Shown here in pieces: positions 15,945 through 24,246 of a stretch of DNA of 44,622 bases. Location: positions 1 through 44,622 of the forward strand of contig NZ_JAGGNW010000030.1 in NCBI RefSeq assembly GCF_018614875.1. The letters are read 5' to 3'. This DNA is from Variovorax paradoxus. GTDB lineage: Bacteria; Pseudomonadota; Gammaproteobacteria; Burkholderiales; Burkholderiaceae_C. Below the pieces are notes generated by a model. The model saw only the letters and a list, made by a program, of their open reading frames with translations, was not told the DNA's origin and did not search any database. The translations under genes and the position numbers were made by a program. How positions within the stretch are numbered: the first letter of the stretch is position 1; every line of letters starts with the position of its first letter.

Positions 15945-17003
15945 TCAGGCCAGCACCCACTCCTTGAAGCGGCGGCTCACCACGTCGAACTTGTCGGCCC
16001 AGAACTCGTCGTTCAGGATGGCGCTGTTCGGGTTCTCCATGTTGGGCATCCACTTGCGCGCGTCGTCGCTCATGAGGGGCAGCGCCTTGCGGCTTGTCGG
16101 CAGATTGCCCAGCAGGTCCATCAGCGCGGCCTGGCGGTCCGGGCGCATGGCGAACTGCACGAACTTCATGGCGTTGGCCTTGTTCGGAGCGCCCTTCACC
16201 ACGGCCAGGTATTCCAGGCCGTTCAAGGTCTGGTCGAAGGAGAACGCGTACTTGCCGCCGGTCTGGGTGCGCACGCGAGAGGCGTACACGTAGCTGAAGT
16301 TCACCTCGCCGCGCTCCAGGAGGGAAATGCTTTGCGGCGTTTCGTCCACCCACTTGCCCACATGCTGCTTGATGCGCTCGAGCGACTTGAACGCGCGATC
16401 GATGTCCAGCGGGTACAGCTTGCTCGGCGGAACGCCGTCGGCCAGCAGCGCCGCCTCCAGGGTTTCGCTCGGGCGATTGCGGAAGGTGCGCAGGCCGGGA
16501 AACTTCTTCACGTCCCAGTACTCGGCGAAGTTGCGTGGCGCTTTGCCCGGGCCGAACTTGGCCGGGTCCCAGCCGATGCCGCCGGTGAACAAGTAAAAGG
16601 GCGCCAGGTCCTTCTTCATGCCGATCAGGTTGTCCTTGGCGTCGAACAGCGCCGGGTCGAGCGGCTCCCAGAAACCGGCCTTCGAGCCGTTCGCGCCCAT
16701 GGCGCCGGGGGCATCGAACACATCCCATTCGATATTGCCGGTCATCTGCTGCGCCTTCACCTTGGCCAGGTCCGGCGTGTCGATCACGGTGACCTCGACG
16801 CCGAATTCCTGCTGAAAAGGCTTCACCAGGGCGGTCTCGACCGAGCTGCGATACGTCCCCCCCCAGCTGACCAGCACCATCTTGCCCGCGGCATAGGCAC
16901 GGCGGGGCGTGATGACGAAGGGCGCCGCGATGGCGAGGGCCGTTGCGCCGCCCATGGCGGAGAGCACACGGCGGCGCTCGGGAAGCGAAATAGGCTGGGG
17001 CAT
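15945..17003 (-). CDS. ABC transporter periplasmic substrate-binding protein, PotD/PotF type
   Basis: 352 residues with a twin-arginine signal peptide (ERRRVLSAMGGATALAIAAP, processing probably after AYA near residue 38). The mature part begins VLVSWGGTYRSSVETALVKP, the usual opening of extracellular binding proteins of the polyamine/iron group. Later blocks VFDAPGAMGANGSKAGFWEP, YPLDIDRAFKSLERIKQHV and KGAPNKANAMKFVQF also fit. A clean AGGAG ribosome site lies about 8 nt before the ATG. It is the second gene of the operon, 38 nt after the aldolase gene. The ligand cannot be read from sequence; context points to an organic acid rather than a polyamine. Confidence 0.9.
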   Translation of the reverse strand: MPQPISLPERRRVLSAMGGATALAIAAPFVITPRRAYAAGKMVLVSWGGTYRSSVETALVKPFQQEFGVEVTVIDTPDLAKVKAQQMTGNIEWDVFDAPGAMGANGSKAGFWEPLDPALFDAKDNLIGMKKDLAPFYLFTGGIGWDPAKFGPGKAPRNFAEYWDVKKFPGLRTFRNRPSETLEAALLADGVPPSKLYPLDIDRAFKSLERIKQHVGKWVDETPQSISLLERGEVNFSYVYASRVRTQTGGKYAFSFDQTLNGLEYLAVVKGAPNKANAMKFVQFAMRPDRQAALMDLLGNLPTSRKALPLMSDDARKWMPNMENPNSAILNDEFWADKFDVVSRRFKEWVLA

Positions 17004-17041
17004 GGTTCTCTCCTGGTGGAAGCAAAGGTTGGAAAGCGCAG

Positions 17042-17977
17042 TCAGATCGCCGGGCGCGCAAGGGGATAGTCGACAGTGCAGGTGCGCTCCAGTTCGAGCG
17101 CGGCGGGCAGCACCTCGCGCAGCCTTTCAATGCAGGCAGCGCTGGCCGGAAGCATCGGGGTGATCACTTCACCCACGGGCTGGTCGATGAGCCGCATGGC
17201 GGCCTTGAGCGGAGCGGGATTCGGTTCGGCATACAGCGCATCGGTGGCAGGCAGCAGCCGCGCGTGCAGCCGCTTGGCGGCGGCCAGGTCACCGGCGTTC
17301 ACGAGGTCCAGGATGTGTGTCCAGGAACGCGGGAAGATGTTGGAGCCGGCCAGCATGCCGCCCACCGCGCCCATTGCAATGTGCAGAGGGAATACCGCCT
17401 CTTCACCGGTGAGGATGGCGATCTTGCCAGCCACGGCTTCCACCACGCGCAGCTGCTGCGACAAGTCCTGGTTGCACGCTTTCATTGCCACCGTGCGCGT
17501 GCCTTCCACGATGCGCGCCACCGTTTCGGGCAGCAGCGAAACGCCGGTGCGGTAGGGGATCTCGTACAGCACGATGTCGCCGTCGATGCTGTCAGAGAGG
17601 CGACGGAAATAGTCGACGATGCCGGCTTGCGTGGGGCGGTAGTAGTAAGGCGTCACCAGCATCACGGAATCGGCCCCGGCCTTCAAATAGTCTTGCGACG
17701 CGGCCAGCGCGTCGGCGTATCCGGGATGCAGCACCCCGGCCACCACGGGCACGCGCCCGTTCACGGCCTCGACGGTGACTTCCAACATCCGCAGGCGCTG
17801 TTTCGCTGTCAGGGAGATGAACTCGCCCGACCCGCCGATGGGCAGGATGCCCCTGATGCCCTCGCGCACCTGCCGCTCCACGTGCTCACGCACCGCGGAA
17901 GCCTGTACCTCGCCATTGCCATCCAGCGGGGTCGGCGTGGCGGTCATGATCCCGCAATATCTTTGATTCACAGTCAT
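17042..17977 (-). CDS. DapA/N-acetylneuraminate lyase superfamily aldolase
   Basis: 311 residues from the ATG at 17977 (a TTG at 18001 would add eight). TIM-barrel Schiff-base aldolase acting on 2-oxo acids. Seen: GGSGEFISLT (the GTTGE loop equivalent), Tyr138 in LYEIPYRTG and the Schiff-base Lys166 in VAMKACNQD, with the same 28-residue spacing as Tyr133/Lys161 of E. coli DapA. The family covers dihydrodipicolinate synthase, NAL, KDG and several catabolic dehydratases. GGSGE in place of GTTGE, and the operon context, argue for a catabolic aldolase or dehydratase rather than lysine biosynthesis. First gene of the nine-gene operon, so its promoter must lie in 17978-18100. Confidence 0.9.
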   Translation of the reverse strand: MTVNQRYCGIMTATPTPLDGNGEVQASAVREHVERQVREGIRGILPIGGSGEFISLTAKQRLRMLEVTVEAVNGRVPVVAGVLHPGYADALAASQDYLKAGADSVMLVTPYYYRPTQAGIVDYFRRLSDSIDGDIVLYEIPYRTGVSLLPETVARIVEGTRTVAMKACNQDLSQQLRVVEAVAGKIAILTGEEAVFPLHIAMGAVGGMLAGSNIFPRSWTHILDLVNAGDLAAAKRLHARLLPATDALYAEPNPAPLKAAMRLIDQPVGEVITPMLPASAACIERLREVLPAALELERTCTVDYPLARPAI

Positions 17978-18073
17978 TGCCTTCAGCCCAGGTTGGTGCA
18001 AGTGTTATGCCCGTTTCGTCCAAATGCTAGAGGGCCGGGCACCTGCGCTGAAATCCATAGTCACGACTGATGC

Positions 18074-18213
18074 TAAGTATTAGCAGGCTGCTGAAATACC
18101 TCGCCCGAAGGTTCGTCGTGGGGGTTTTGGCGCGTCGTCTTTGCGGACCAACGGCCCGCCGATCACCCGCTGCGGCGCCTCCGGATGATGGTCAACGAGG
18201 CGCGGGCCCAGCA
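18074..18213 (+). mobile_element. Remnant of an insertion sequence (IS5/IS1182-like transposase N-terminus)
   Basis: A forward frame from about 18110 to 18213 reads ADQRPADHPLRRLRMMVNEA, which matches the opening of DDE transposases that start with ...RVPADHPLR-IR..VNEAL. Just before it, TTAGCAGGCTGCTGAAAT (18078-18095) looks like the terminal repeat of such an element. The rest of the transposase is missing, so this is debris. It directly abuts the AraC remnant. Confidence 0.45.
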
Positions 18214-18362
18214 TCAGCGCTTGATGCGCTCGCGGTACTCACCGGGTGCCGCGCCCGTCCACTTCTTGAAGGCACGGTTGAAGCTCGCCTCATTGCGGAA
18301 GCCGGCAGCGCGGCCACTTGCTTCAGGGTCTTCGGCGTTCGCACCAACGCTTCGACGGCGAC
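18214..18362 (-). pseudogene. C-terminal remnant of an AraC-family regulator
   Basis: Reading leftward, the end of an AraC/XylS DNA-binding domain is plain: GFRNEASFNRAFKKWTGAAP followed by GEYRERIKR and a TGA at 18216-18214. The preceding part (EALVRTPKTLKQVAAL) is in another frame, so one base has been lost near 18299-18309. All the ligand-binding N-terminus is absent; the segment is cut by the neighbouring carbamoyltransferase gene on one side and IS debris on the other. It lies immediately upstream of the nine-gene operon in the same orientation and may be what is left of that operon's regulator. Confidence 0.75.
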
Positions 18363-18369
18363 TCACGTT

Positions 18370-19665
18370 TCAGTCCAGCCCGTCGAAGTCCGCATCGTCC
18401 GGCCCGATGTGCGCAGGCGAGCGCCAGCCTGCATCGCGCATCGAGCGCGCCACCTGCTTGTCCACGCCCATCAGCACCGCGAAGAGCGCCATGCGCACCG
18501 GGATTCCGTTGTCGGTCTGCCTGAAGATCGCCAACCGCGGATCGTGGTTGAGGTCCACGCTCAGGTCGTTCGCGCCGGGGCGCCCGTCCCGCGGCAGCGG
18601 ATGCATGAGGATCGTGTCGGGCTTGCAGACCGAATCCACCAACGCCTTGCACACCTGGAACTCGGGCGTATAGCCCTCCATCGTTTCTCCGGCCGCGAAC
18701 CGCTCCTTCTGAACGCGTGTCGCGTAGACCACGTCGGCGCCACGCAGCCCTTGCTTCAGCGATGAGGTCTGCTCGATGACATGGCCGTTTCGCGCCACCA
18801 GCTCGACCAGATAGGCCGGCATCTCCAGCGACGGGGGCGCAATCAGCGTGAACTTCAGCCCGCGGTACAGCGACAGCAGCCGGATCAGCGAATGCACGGT
18901 GCGGCCGTACTTGAGGTCGCCGACCATCGCGACGTGCGTGCCGTCGACCAGCTTTCCCGTGCGCGAGAACTCGCGCTGGATGGTGTACAGGTCGAGGATG
19001 GCCTGGCTCGGATGTTCGCCGGGGCCGTCGCCGGCATTGATGACCGGAATGTTGGTGGCGCGCGCGAACTCGGCCACCGAGCCCTGCTCGGGATGGCGCA
19101 CCACCAGCGCGTCGACGTAGCCGCTCATCACGCGGCTGGTGTCGTAGATGGACTCGCCCTTGGCCATCGACGAGAAGGTGAAGCCCGTGGTGTCGCACAC
19201 CGTGCCGCCGAGCCGGCAGAAGGCGGCACCGAAGCTCACGCGCGTGCGCGTGCTGGCTTCGAAGAACAGGCTGCCGAGCACGGCGCCTTCGAGGATGCGC
19301 GTGACCTTCTGCCGGCGCGCAATCGGCTGCATCACGTCGGCGACCTGGAACAGGTCTTCGAGGCTGCCGCGGTCGAATTGCGCGACCGACAGCAGCTGCG
19401 GCTTGCCTTCGGCCGCGATGCGCTGCACGAGCGGGCGGTGCTCCGTGCCTCCCGAGGCGGAGCCGGCGTCGAGCGCCTCGCGCTGGAGAATCTCGGCAAC
19501 GAACTTGCCGACCATCTCCGGCATGGCCCGCGACTCGCTGGACTCGGACGGCAGCAGCCAGGTGTCCAGCGCGCGACGGCGCACACCCAGCCGTTCGGAG
19601 AACGCGTCACGCGTGAGGTTGAGGCGGCGCATCGCATCGCGCAGGAGGTCTTGTTGCTGGCTCAT
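18370..19665 (-). CDS. pyrB: Aspartate carbamoyltransferase with N-terminal helix-turn-helix extension
   Basis: 431 residues, about 120 longer than a bare ATCase catalytic chain. It would join carbamoyl phosphate and aspartate in pyrimidine synthesis. Seen: carbamoyl-phosphate loop FFEASTRTRVSFGAAF (STRTR 138-142), the Lys loop SSMAKGESIYDTSRVMSGY, GDGPGEHPSQAILDLYTI, MVGDLKYGRTVHSL and HPLPRDGR. All catalytic motifs are intact. Residues 1-60 (RDAMRRLNLTRDAFSERLGV then RRRALDTWLLP) look like an XRE-type helix-turn-helix, suggesting DNA or partner binding. Similar long forms occur in some Burkholderiales as far as I recall. No pyrI or other pyr gene is nearby. Confidence 0.88.
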   Translation of the reverse strand: MSQQQDLLRDAMRRLNLTRDAFSERLGVRRRALDTWLLPSESSESRAMPEMVGKFVAEILQREALDAGSASGGTEHRPLVQRIAAEGKPQLLSVAQFDRGSLEDLFQVADVMQPIARRQKVTRILEGAVLGSLFFEASTRTRVSFGAAFCRLGGTVCDTTGFTFSSMAKGESIYDTSRVMSGYVDALVVRHPEQGSVAEFARATNIPVINAGDGPGEHPSQAILDLYTIQREFSRTGKLVDGTHVAMVGDLKYGRTVHSLIRLLSLYRGLKFTLIAPPSLEMPAYLVELVARNGHVIEQTSSLKQGLRGADVVYATRVQKERFAAGETMEGYTPEFQVCKALVDSVCKPDTILMHPLPRDGRPGANDLSVDLNHDPRLAIFRQTDNGIPVRMALFAVLMGVDKQVARSMRDAGWRSPAHIGPDDADFDGLD

Positions 19666-19736
19666 GCGCCAAATATACGCTATGCGCTTAGCCCTCCCAG
19701 GAAGATATACTCATTGCGTACACGATCATCTCGAAC

Positions 19737-20693
19737 TCAAAAAAGTATGACCCATTCGCCGCGCATGTACCGGTATTGGTAATTGGGCCCCGAAAACGTG
19801 GTGCTGCGGCTGTAGCCAGCGCTGAAACGAAAGACCTGCGATCCTCTGACAGGACTTTGCAGACTCATTTCCAGCAATCGCGTTGGCTGATTCAGATCGT
19901 GATTGATCGTCTCATTGCCAAGCCCTGCCACTGCAGCGGCAGTCCATCCCTGGAAACGGTACCTCCAGCTGACCGCCAGCATCGACTCGCTGTAGTTCTT
20001 CGGATTGAAATAGGCCCTGTCGACGTCCTCGTGGCTGCTTCGGTAGGTTCGATAGCGCGCCTGCAAGGTCAGCCCCAGATCGAGTGACGGCTGGTAGATC
20101 AGACGCAGGCGCCCGTGGTCCCGTCGGTTTCCGTCGGAGAAATACTGCTGTGCCAGCAGCCCCACCAGCGTCAAGTGGCTTCCAAGCCCTTGATCCACGG
20201 CAACCCCGACAAATGAAAAATCGATTCCGCGGTCCAGGGACTTCGGGGTTTCCACCCAGTCGCGCGTCACAAGAAACTCCAGCGCCGTGCTTTTTGTGGG
20301 TGACACGCGGTAGCTGCCGTCGAGTGTCAGCAGCGTGTGCCCGCCCTGCTCGAACAAGCCAGCCTCCATTGCCCCTCCATCGCCGGTCCTGGTGTCGATC
20401 GAGCGGGCCAGGAAGGAGATTTTCTGGCCGGCCCTTCGCCAGCTGTCCTGCCTGTATTGATAGTCACCCAGCCGGAATCCCAAGTAGCGGTCGGCATTTT
20501 CAAAAGCAGGAAAAAATTCGACCGACACGCGTCGCGATTGAAAATTATCACTGTCGTTGGTCAGAAAGAACTCCGCGCCAAAAGCCACGCCGGCCGTTTT
20601 TTCCTTGTCTTTTTCTTCCTCGGCTCTGCAGGGAGCGATCAGCACCACGAACCCGAAAAGAACGGCGACGAAATATCTCGACGCTCCAGTCAT
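19737..20693 (-). CDS. Outer-membrane beta-barrel, exopolysaccharide-export type (YaiO/PgaA-barrel-like)
   Basis: 318 residues: a signal peptide (MTGASRYFVAVLFGFVVLIA, cleaved near CRA-EEE), then many alternating amphipathic strands and a C-terminal aromatic (GEWVILF), as in outer-membrane barrels. The blocks YFNPKNYSESMLAVSWRYRF and RFSAGYSRSTTFSGPNYQYR recall the barrel domains of PgaA, BcsC and YaiO, without their TPR part. Its ATG overlaps the stop of a GT2 glycosyltransferase gene, mirroring the E. coli yaiP-yaiO pairing. Probable role: passage of a polysaccharide through the outer membrane. The family assignment is by pattern only. Confidence 0.7.
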   Translation of the reverse strand: MTGASRYFVAVLFGFVVLIAPCRAEEEKDKEKTAGVAFGAEFFLTNDSDNFQSRRVSVEFFPAFENADRYLGFRLGDYQYRQDSWRRAGQKISFLARSIDTRTGDGGAMEAGLFEQGGHTLLTLDGSYRVSPTKSTALEFLVTRDWVETPKSLDRGIDFSFVGVAVDQGLGSHLTLVGLLAQQYFSDGNRRDHGRLRLIYQPSLDLGLTLQARYRTYRSSHEDVDRAYFNPKNYSESMLAVSWRYRFQGWTAAAVAGLGNETINHDLNQPTRLLEMSLQSPVRGSQVFRFSAGYSRSTTFSGPNYQYRYMRGEWVILF

Positions 20694-22026
20694 TTCGTTC
20701 CCCAGGCTTTGGGTCTCCTGAACAGCTCATCCAAATAGCCGAGAACACTGGCCGGCTGCAGCAACAGGCTGTACAGCAGCACGTAGGTAAAGAACCCCTG
20801 AACGTTCTTTCGCACGATCAAGCCGGTTTTTTTGAACATTCGGCGTTCGATCGCAAACATCAGCAGACTCAATGCGAATGCCGCCGGTATCAGCGCGAGA
20901 GTCATTATTCCCACGATCCAGTAATGACCGAAGAGGGCCAGTATTATTCCCGGTATGAATCCGATGGTGCACGCCAGATCCAGCCACGGGAACAGCACGT
21001 TCCAATAAATGAAGAACGTCGACAACCGCGGTTTGAGGAGAATCCCCGGGTGCTTGATAAAGGCTTCCGCCATGCCGCGCGCCCATCGCTGGCGCTGCCT
21101 GACCAGTTGCTTGACGGTGCTCGGCACATTGGTAAACAGGCATGCGTCCTCGCAGTGGCCTACCCGATAGCCGGCTTTCAGCAGCGCCCACGTGAGTACG
21201 ATGTCCTCCCCCACGCATTCGGGCCACCCGCCAACCTCGATCAGCGCGGCCCGGTCGTAGACAGAAAATGCGCCTTGCGCAACCAAGGTGCCCTGGAACA
21301 GCGATTGCACCCGCTTGATGGCCGCAATCCCATGGAAGTAATCCCATTCCTGGCTGCGAGTGATCCAGTTCTGCCGCGAGTTCCGGACCAGGATTTTTCC
21401 AGCCACAGCCCGCGTATGCGGGGGATCGGCCCGATAACGCTCGACGATGCTGGTCAGCGCGTCTCGGTACAGAAAAGAGTCGGCATCGACCGTAATGACC
21501 AGGTCGTGCGCAACTTCCTTGAATCCGATGTTCAGGGCGCGGGCCTTGCCTGCGTTTTTTTCCAGATCCACGAAGGTCAGCCATGGGTATCGATCCCGGG
21601 CACGCCGAACAACAAGAGAAGTGTGATCGGCGGATCCGTCATTGATCACGATCACCTGCAATTCGCCAGGGTAATTCTGCCGATCGAGCTGACGAGCGTC
21701 TCTTCGATGGAGGCTTCCTCGTTGTACGCGGCAATCAGAATGGATATCGGGGGATAGACGGATAGCGCGGCATGCGGCGGCCGCTTGTCCAGAATCAGGC
21801 TGATGGCCAGGAACGCATTCATGAAACCCGGAATAATGGCAATGCCATACACCAGGAAAATGGCCAAGGCAGTGCCGATGTAATATTTCAAATCGGCCAG
21901 CCAGGGGCCCGCAGCCCATATCGAAAATCCCATCCAGGCGCTGGCGCCAATTAACGCGATAAGAAATTTGCCCAGCACCGGCAGGTAAATCACTCGCTTC
22001 AGCGCTTTTGGGCTCTCTTCGTTCAT
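20690..22026 (-). pseudogene. Processive family-2 glycosyltransferase (PgaC/BcsA/YaiP-like), frameshifted
   Basis: Begins MNEESPKALKRV at 22026 (GAGG ribosome site) and runs through two membrane helices to SILIAAYNEEASIEETLVSS. The frame then stops shortly after 21690. The other frame picks up at once with RQNYPGELQVIVINDGSADH and continues to 20690 with all GT2 landmarks: ITVDADSFLYRD (DxD), GGWPECVGEDIVLTWAL (GED), RQRQRWARG (QxxRW), then C-terminal membrane helices. A loss of 1 nt, or of one GATC unit (4 nt), near 21670-21690 would explain it. Full length restored is about 445 residues. Either a recent mutation or a sequence error. Would polymerise a polysaccharide at the inner membrane. 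Confidence 0.85.
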
Positions 22027-22139
22027 ATTGCCTCAATAATTCTCGCGAATGTAACGCTCAAGGCACGCGACGAACAGTCTGTTTACACTTCGAGGTGCAT
22101 TAACAACACGATCCGGCCAAGCGCGATGCGGCCGCCACG

Positions 22140-24173
22140 ATGGCGATGACTACAGCAAGCCAAAGGCGGCCCCCACGGCGGAAGCGATCGATGAAACCGG
22201 GCAGCAAGGGCCGTCGGCGGATCGGCCAGTGGATCGCCCCACTGTGGCTGGCCCTGCCGCTGGCCGTCTTGTCTTGTGTGAATGCCGTTGAGCCAGCGGC
22301 AGCGGATGCAGCGCCGCGGCGCGATGGCGCTGTCCACATCAACCAGGCCGAGTTGCTGTCCATTCCCGGTCTGGGTTACTCCGCCCCTCCGCGGCGCATC
22401 GAGGACGGCGGGCTGCCGACCGACGGGTGGAAGGCGGTCAGCCTGCCGTACATGGCCGGGCGCGAACTGGTACCCACACCGTCGGGCGGCGTGCAAACCG
22501 TCACCGACTGGTACCGCATCGATCTGGCCGGGCTGGGGCCTTCGGCACAGCCGCGCCATCTCTACCTCCCGCGCTGGAAGACCTTGGGCCGCATTGCGGT
22601 GTACGGCGACGGTGTCTTGCTCTATCAGTCGCAAGGCGGCGCTGTGCACAACGGCTACAACCATCCGCTGTTGCTGCCGTTGAACGCGACGGCCAACACG
22701 CCTTCTCCGGCGACGGTGCTGATTCGCGTCAACCGCCTGCGCAGCAGCGGGAGCGGATTTTCGACGGTGTGGGTGGGCGACGAGGATTCGCTGAGCTGGC
22801 GCTACCACGCTCGCCAATTGCTGCAAGTGCAGCTGCCGTTCATAGGCAGCGCCGCGTTCCTGGCGGTGGGTGCATTCGCGTTGGCGGTGTGGCTGGGCAA
22901 AAGGCGCGAATCGCTCTACCTGTTGTTCTTTGCGATCTCGGCGACCGCCTTCCTGCGCACGCTTCACTACTTCGTGAGCGGCGACTACCTCCTGGTCTCG
23001 GACGAGTGGTTCGAATGGATCACCGTTGCCTCCCTGCTCTGGTTGATCATCCTCATCCACCTGTTCCTGCAGCGGCTGCACCAGCAGCCCTCGGCCTGGC
23101 TGACCCGTTCGTCGGTGGCCATGGCACTGGCTTGCAGTGTCGCAACACTGCCTCATGCGTCGGCGTCGATCGCCAGCCTCTACTTGCTCACGCCCCTGCT
23201 CAACCTGACGGTATTGCCCGTCGCGGTGCTGATCTTTGCGGTGAACCTGCGCAAGGCGCTGCGCGCCAAATTGCCCGAAGGGCGCCTGGTGGCGGGCTGG
23301 GCGGTATTGGCCGTTGCGTTCACCTCCTATGACGGGCTGCTGCAGAACAACCTGGTCAGCCCGGAGAGCGTGTACACCTCCCCCTACGCCATCATCAGCC
23401 TGTTCTTCATCTTTTCGTACATCATGTTCGAGCGGTACACGGGCGCGTTCGCCGAAGTGGCCCGGTTGAACAAGGGCCTGGCCCAGCGCCTGCAGGCGCG
23501 CGAAGCCGAGCTGGACCAGAGCTACCGGCGGCTGCGCGTGATCGAAAACGAGCAGATGCTCGGTGCCGAGCGCCGGCGCCTGATGCAGGACATGCACGAC
23601 GGGCTGGGTTCGTCGCTGATCAGCGCCATCCGTTCGGTGGAGCAAGGCGCCATGACCGATGCCGAGATCTCCGGCATGCTCAAGGGCTGCATGGATGACC
23701 TGAAGCTGGCCATCGATTCCATGGAGAGCGTGGACGCCGATCTGCTGCTGCTGCTGGCCACCCTGCGCTTTCGCCTGGCGCCGCGCATCGAGAGCGCCGG
23801 CGTCGCGCTGCGCTGGGAGGTGCAGCCCGTGCCTGCGCTGCCGTGGCTGGACCCGGGCAGCGCATTGCACATTCTGCGCATCACGCAGGAATGCGTGGCC
23901 AACGTGCTGCGCCACACGCGGGCCACCACCATCTGCTTCAGCACCGCGACGGATGGACAAGGCGTATGCGTGGTGATCGAAGACAATGGCGCGGGCTTCG
24001 CCGTGGAGGAGGCGCTGAGCCGAAGGGGCCGGGGGCTGCGCAATCAGCAGCGCCGTGCACAGGCCATCGGCGGCGCCGTGAGCTGGGAGTCGGGCAGCGC
24101 AGGAACCCGCTTCACGCTCTGGTTGCCGCTTCACCACGGGGCCGGCGCTGACCAGGCCATGAGTGCCTCCTGA
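22140..24173 (+). CDS. Membrane sensor histidine kinase, HisKA_3 (NarL-partner) type
   Basis: 677 residues from the ATG at 22140; an ATG at 22191 is an alternative start before the signal-like helix. Layout: N-terminal helix (about residues 32-50), periplasmic beta-rich domain to about 230, then seven or so membrane helices as in 7TM-DISM receptors (from LPFIGSAAFLAVGAFALAVW), a coiled-coil linker (LNKGLAQRLQAREAELDQSY) and the kinase. Phospho-acceptor His486 sits in ERRRLMQDMHDGLGSSLI. The ATPase N-box is ITQECVANVLRHTR and the G-boxes IEDNGAGF and GRGLRNQQRRA. No response regulator is adjacent, so it is an orphan here. It starts 113 bp from the divergent glycosyltransferase gene and might control that locus. 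Confidence 0.88.
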   Translation: MAMTTASQRRPPRRKRSMKPGSKGRRRIGQWIAPLWLALPLAVLSCVNAVEPAAADAAPRRDGAVHINQAELLSIPGLGYSAPPRRIEDGGLPTDGWKAVSLPYMAGRELVPTPSGGVQTVTDWYRIDLAGLGPSAQPRHLYLPRWKTLGRIAVYGDGVLLYQSQGGAVHNGYNHPLLLPLNATANTPSPATVLIRVNRLRSSGSGFSTVWVGDEDSLSWRYHARQLLQVQLPFIGSAAFLAVGAFALAVWLGKRRESLYLLFFAISATAFLRTLHYFVSGDYLLVSDEWFEWITVASLLWLIILIHLFLQRLHQQPSAWLTRSSVAMALACSVATLPHASASIASLYLLTPLLNLTVLPVAVLIFAVNLRKALRAKLPEGRLVAGWAVLAVAFTSYDGLLQNNLVSPESVYTSPYAIISLFFIFSYIMFERYTGAFAEVARLNKGLAQRLQAREAELDQSYRRLRVIENEQMLGAERRRLMQDMHDGLGSSLISAIRSVEQGAMTDAEISGMLKGCMDDLKLAIDSMESVDADLLLLLATLRFRLAPRIESAGVALRWEVQPVPALPWLDPGSALHILRITQECVANVLRHTRATTICFSTATDGQGVCVVIEDNGAGFAVEEALSRRGRGLRNQQRRAQAIGGAVSWESGSAGTRFTLWLPLHHGAGADQAMSAS

Positions 24174-24246
24174 GCCCCCGGGTCGGCCGCGCCGGTGGCC
24201 GCATCCGATCCGCCCCATGGGCATTCTTCGTTGCTAGGATTTCGCC

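Noticed and set aside
15945..17003. Polyamine (spermidine/putrescine) transporter as the role of the Pot-like system
   Set aside because: The PotD/PotA resemblance is at superfamily level only, and the operon partners (aldolase, CoA ligase, hydroxyacid dehydrogenases) point to an organic acid.
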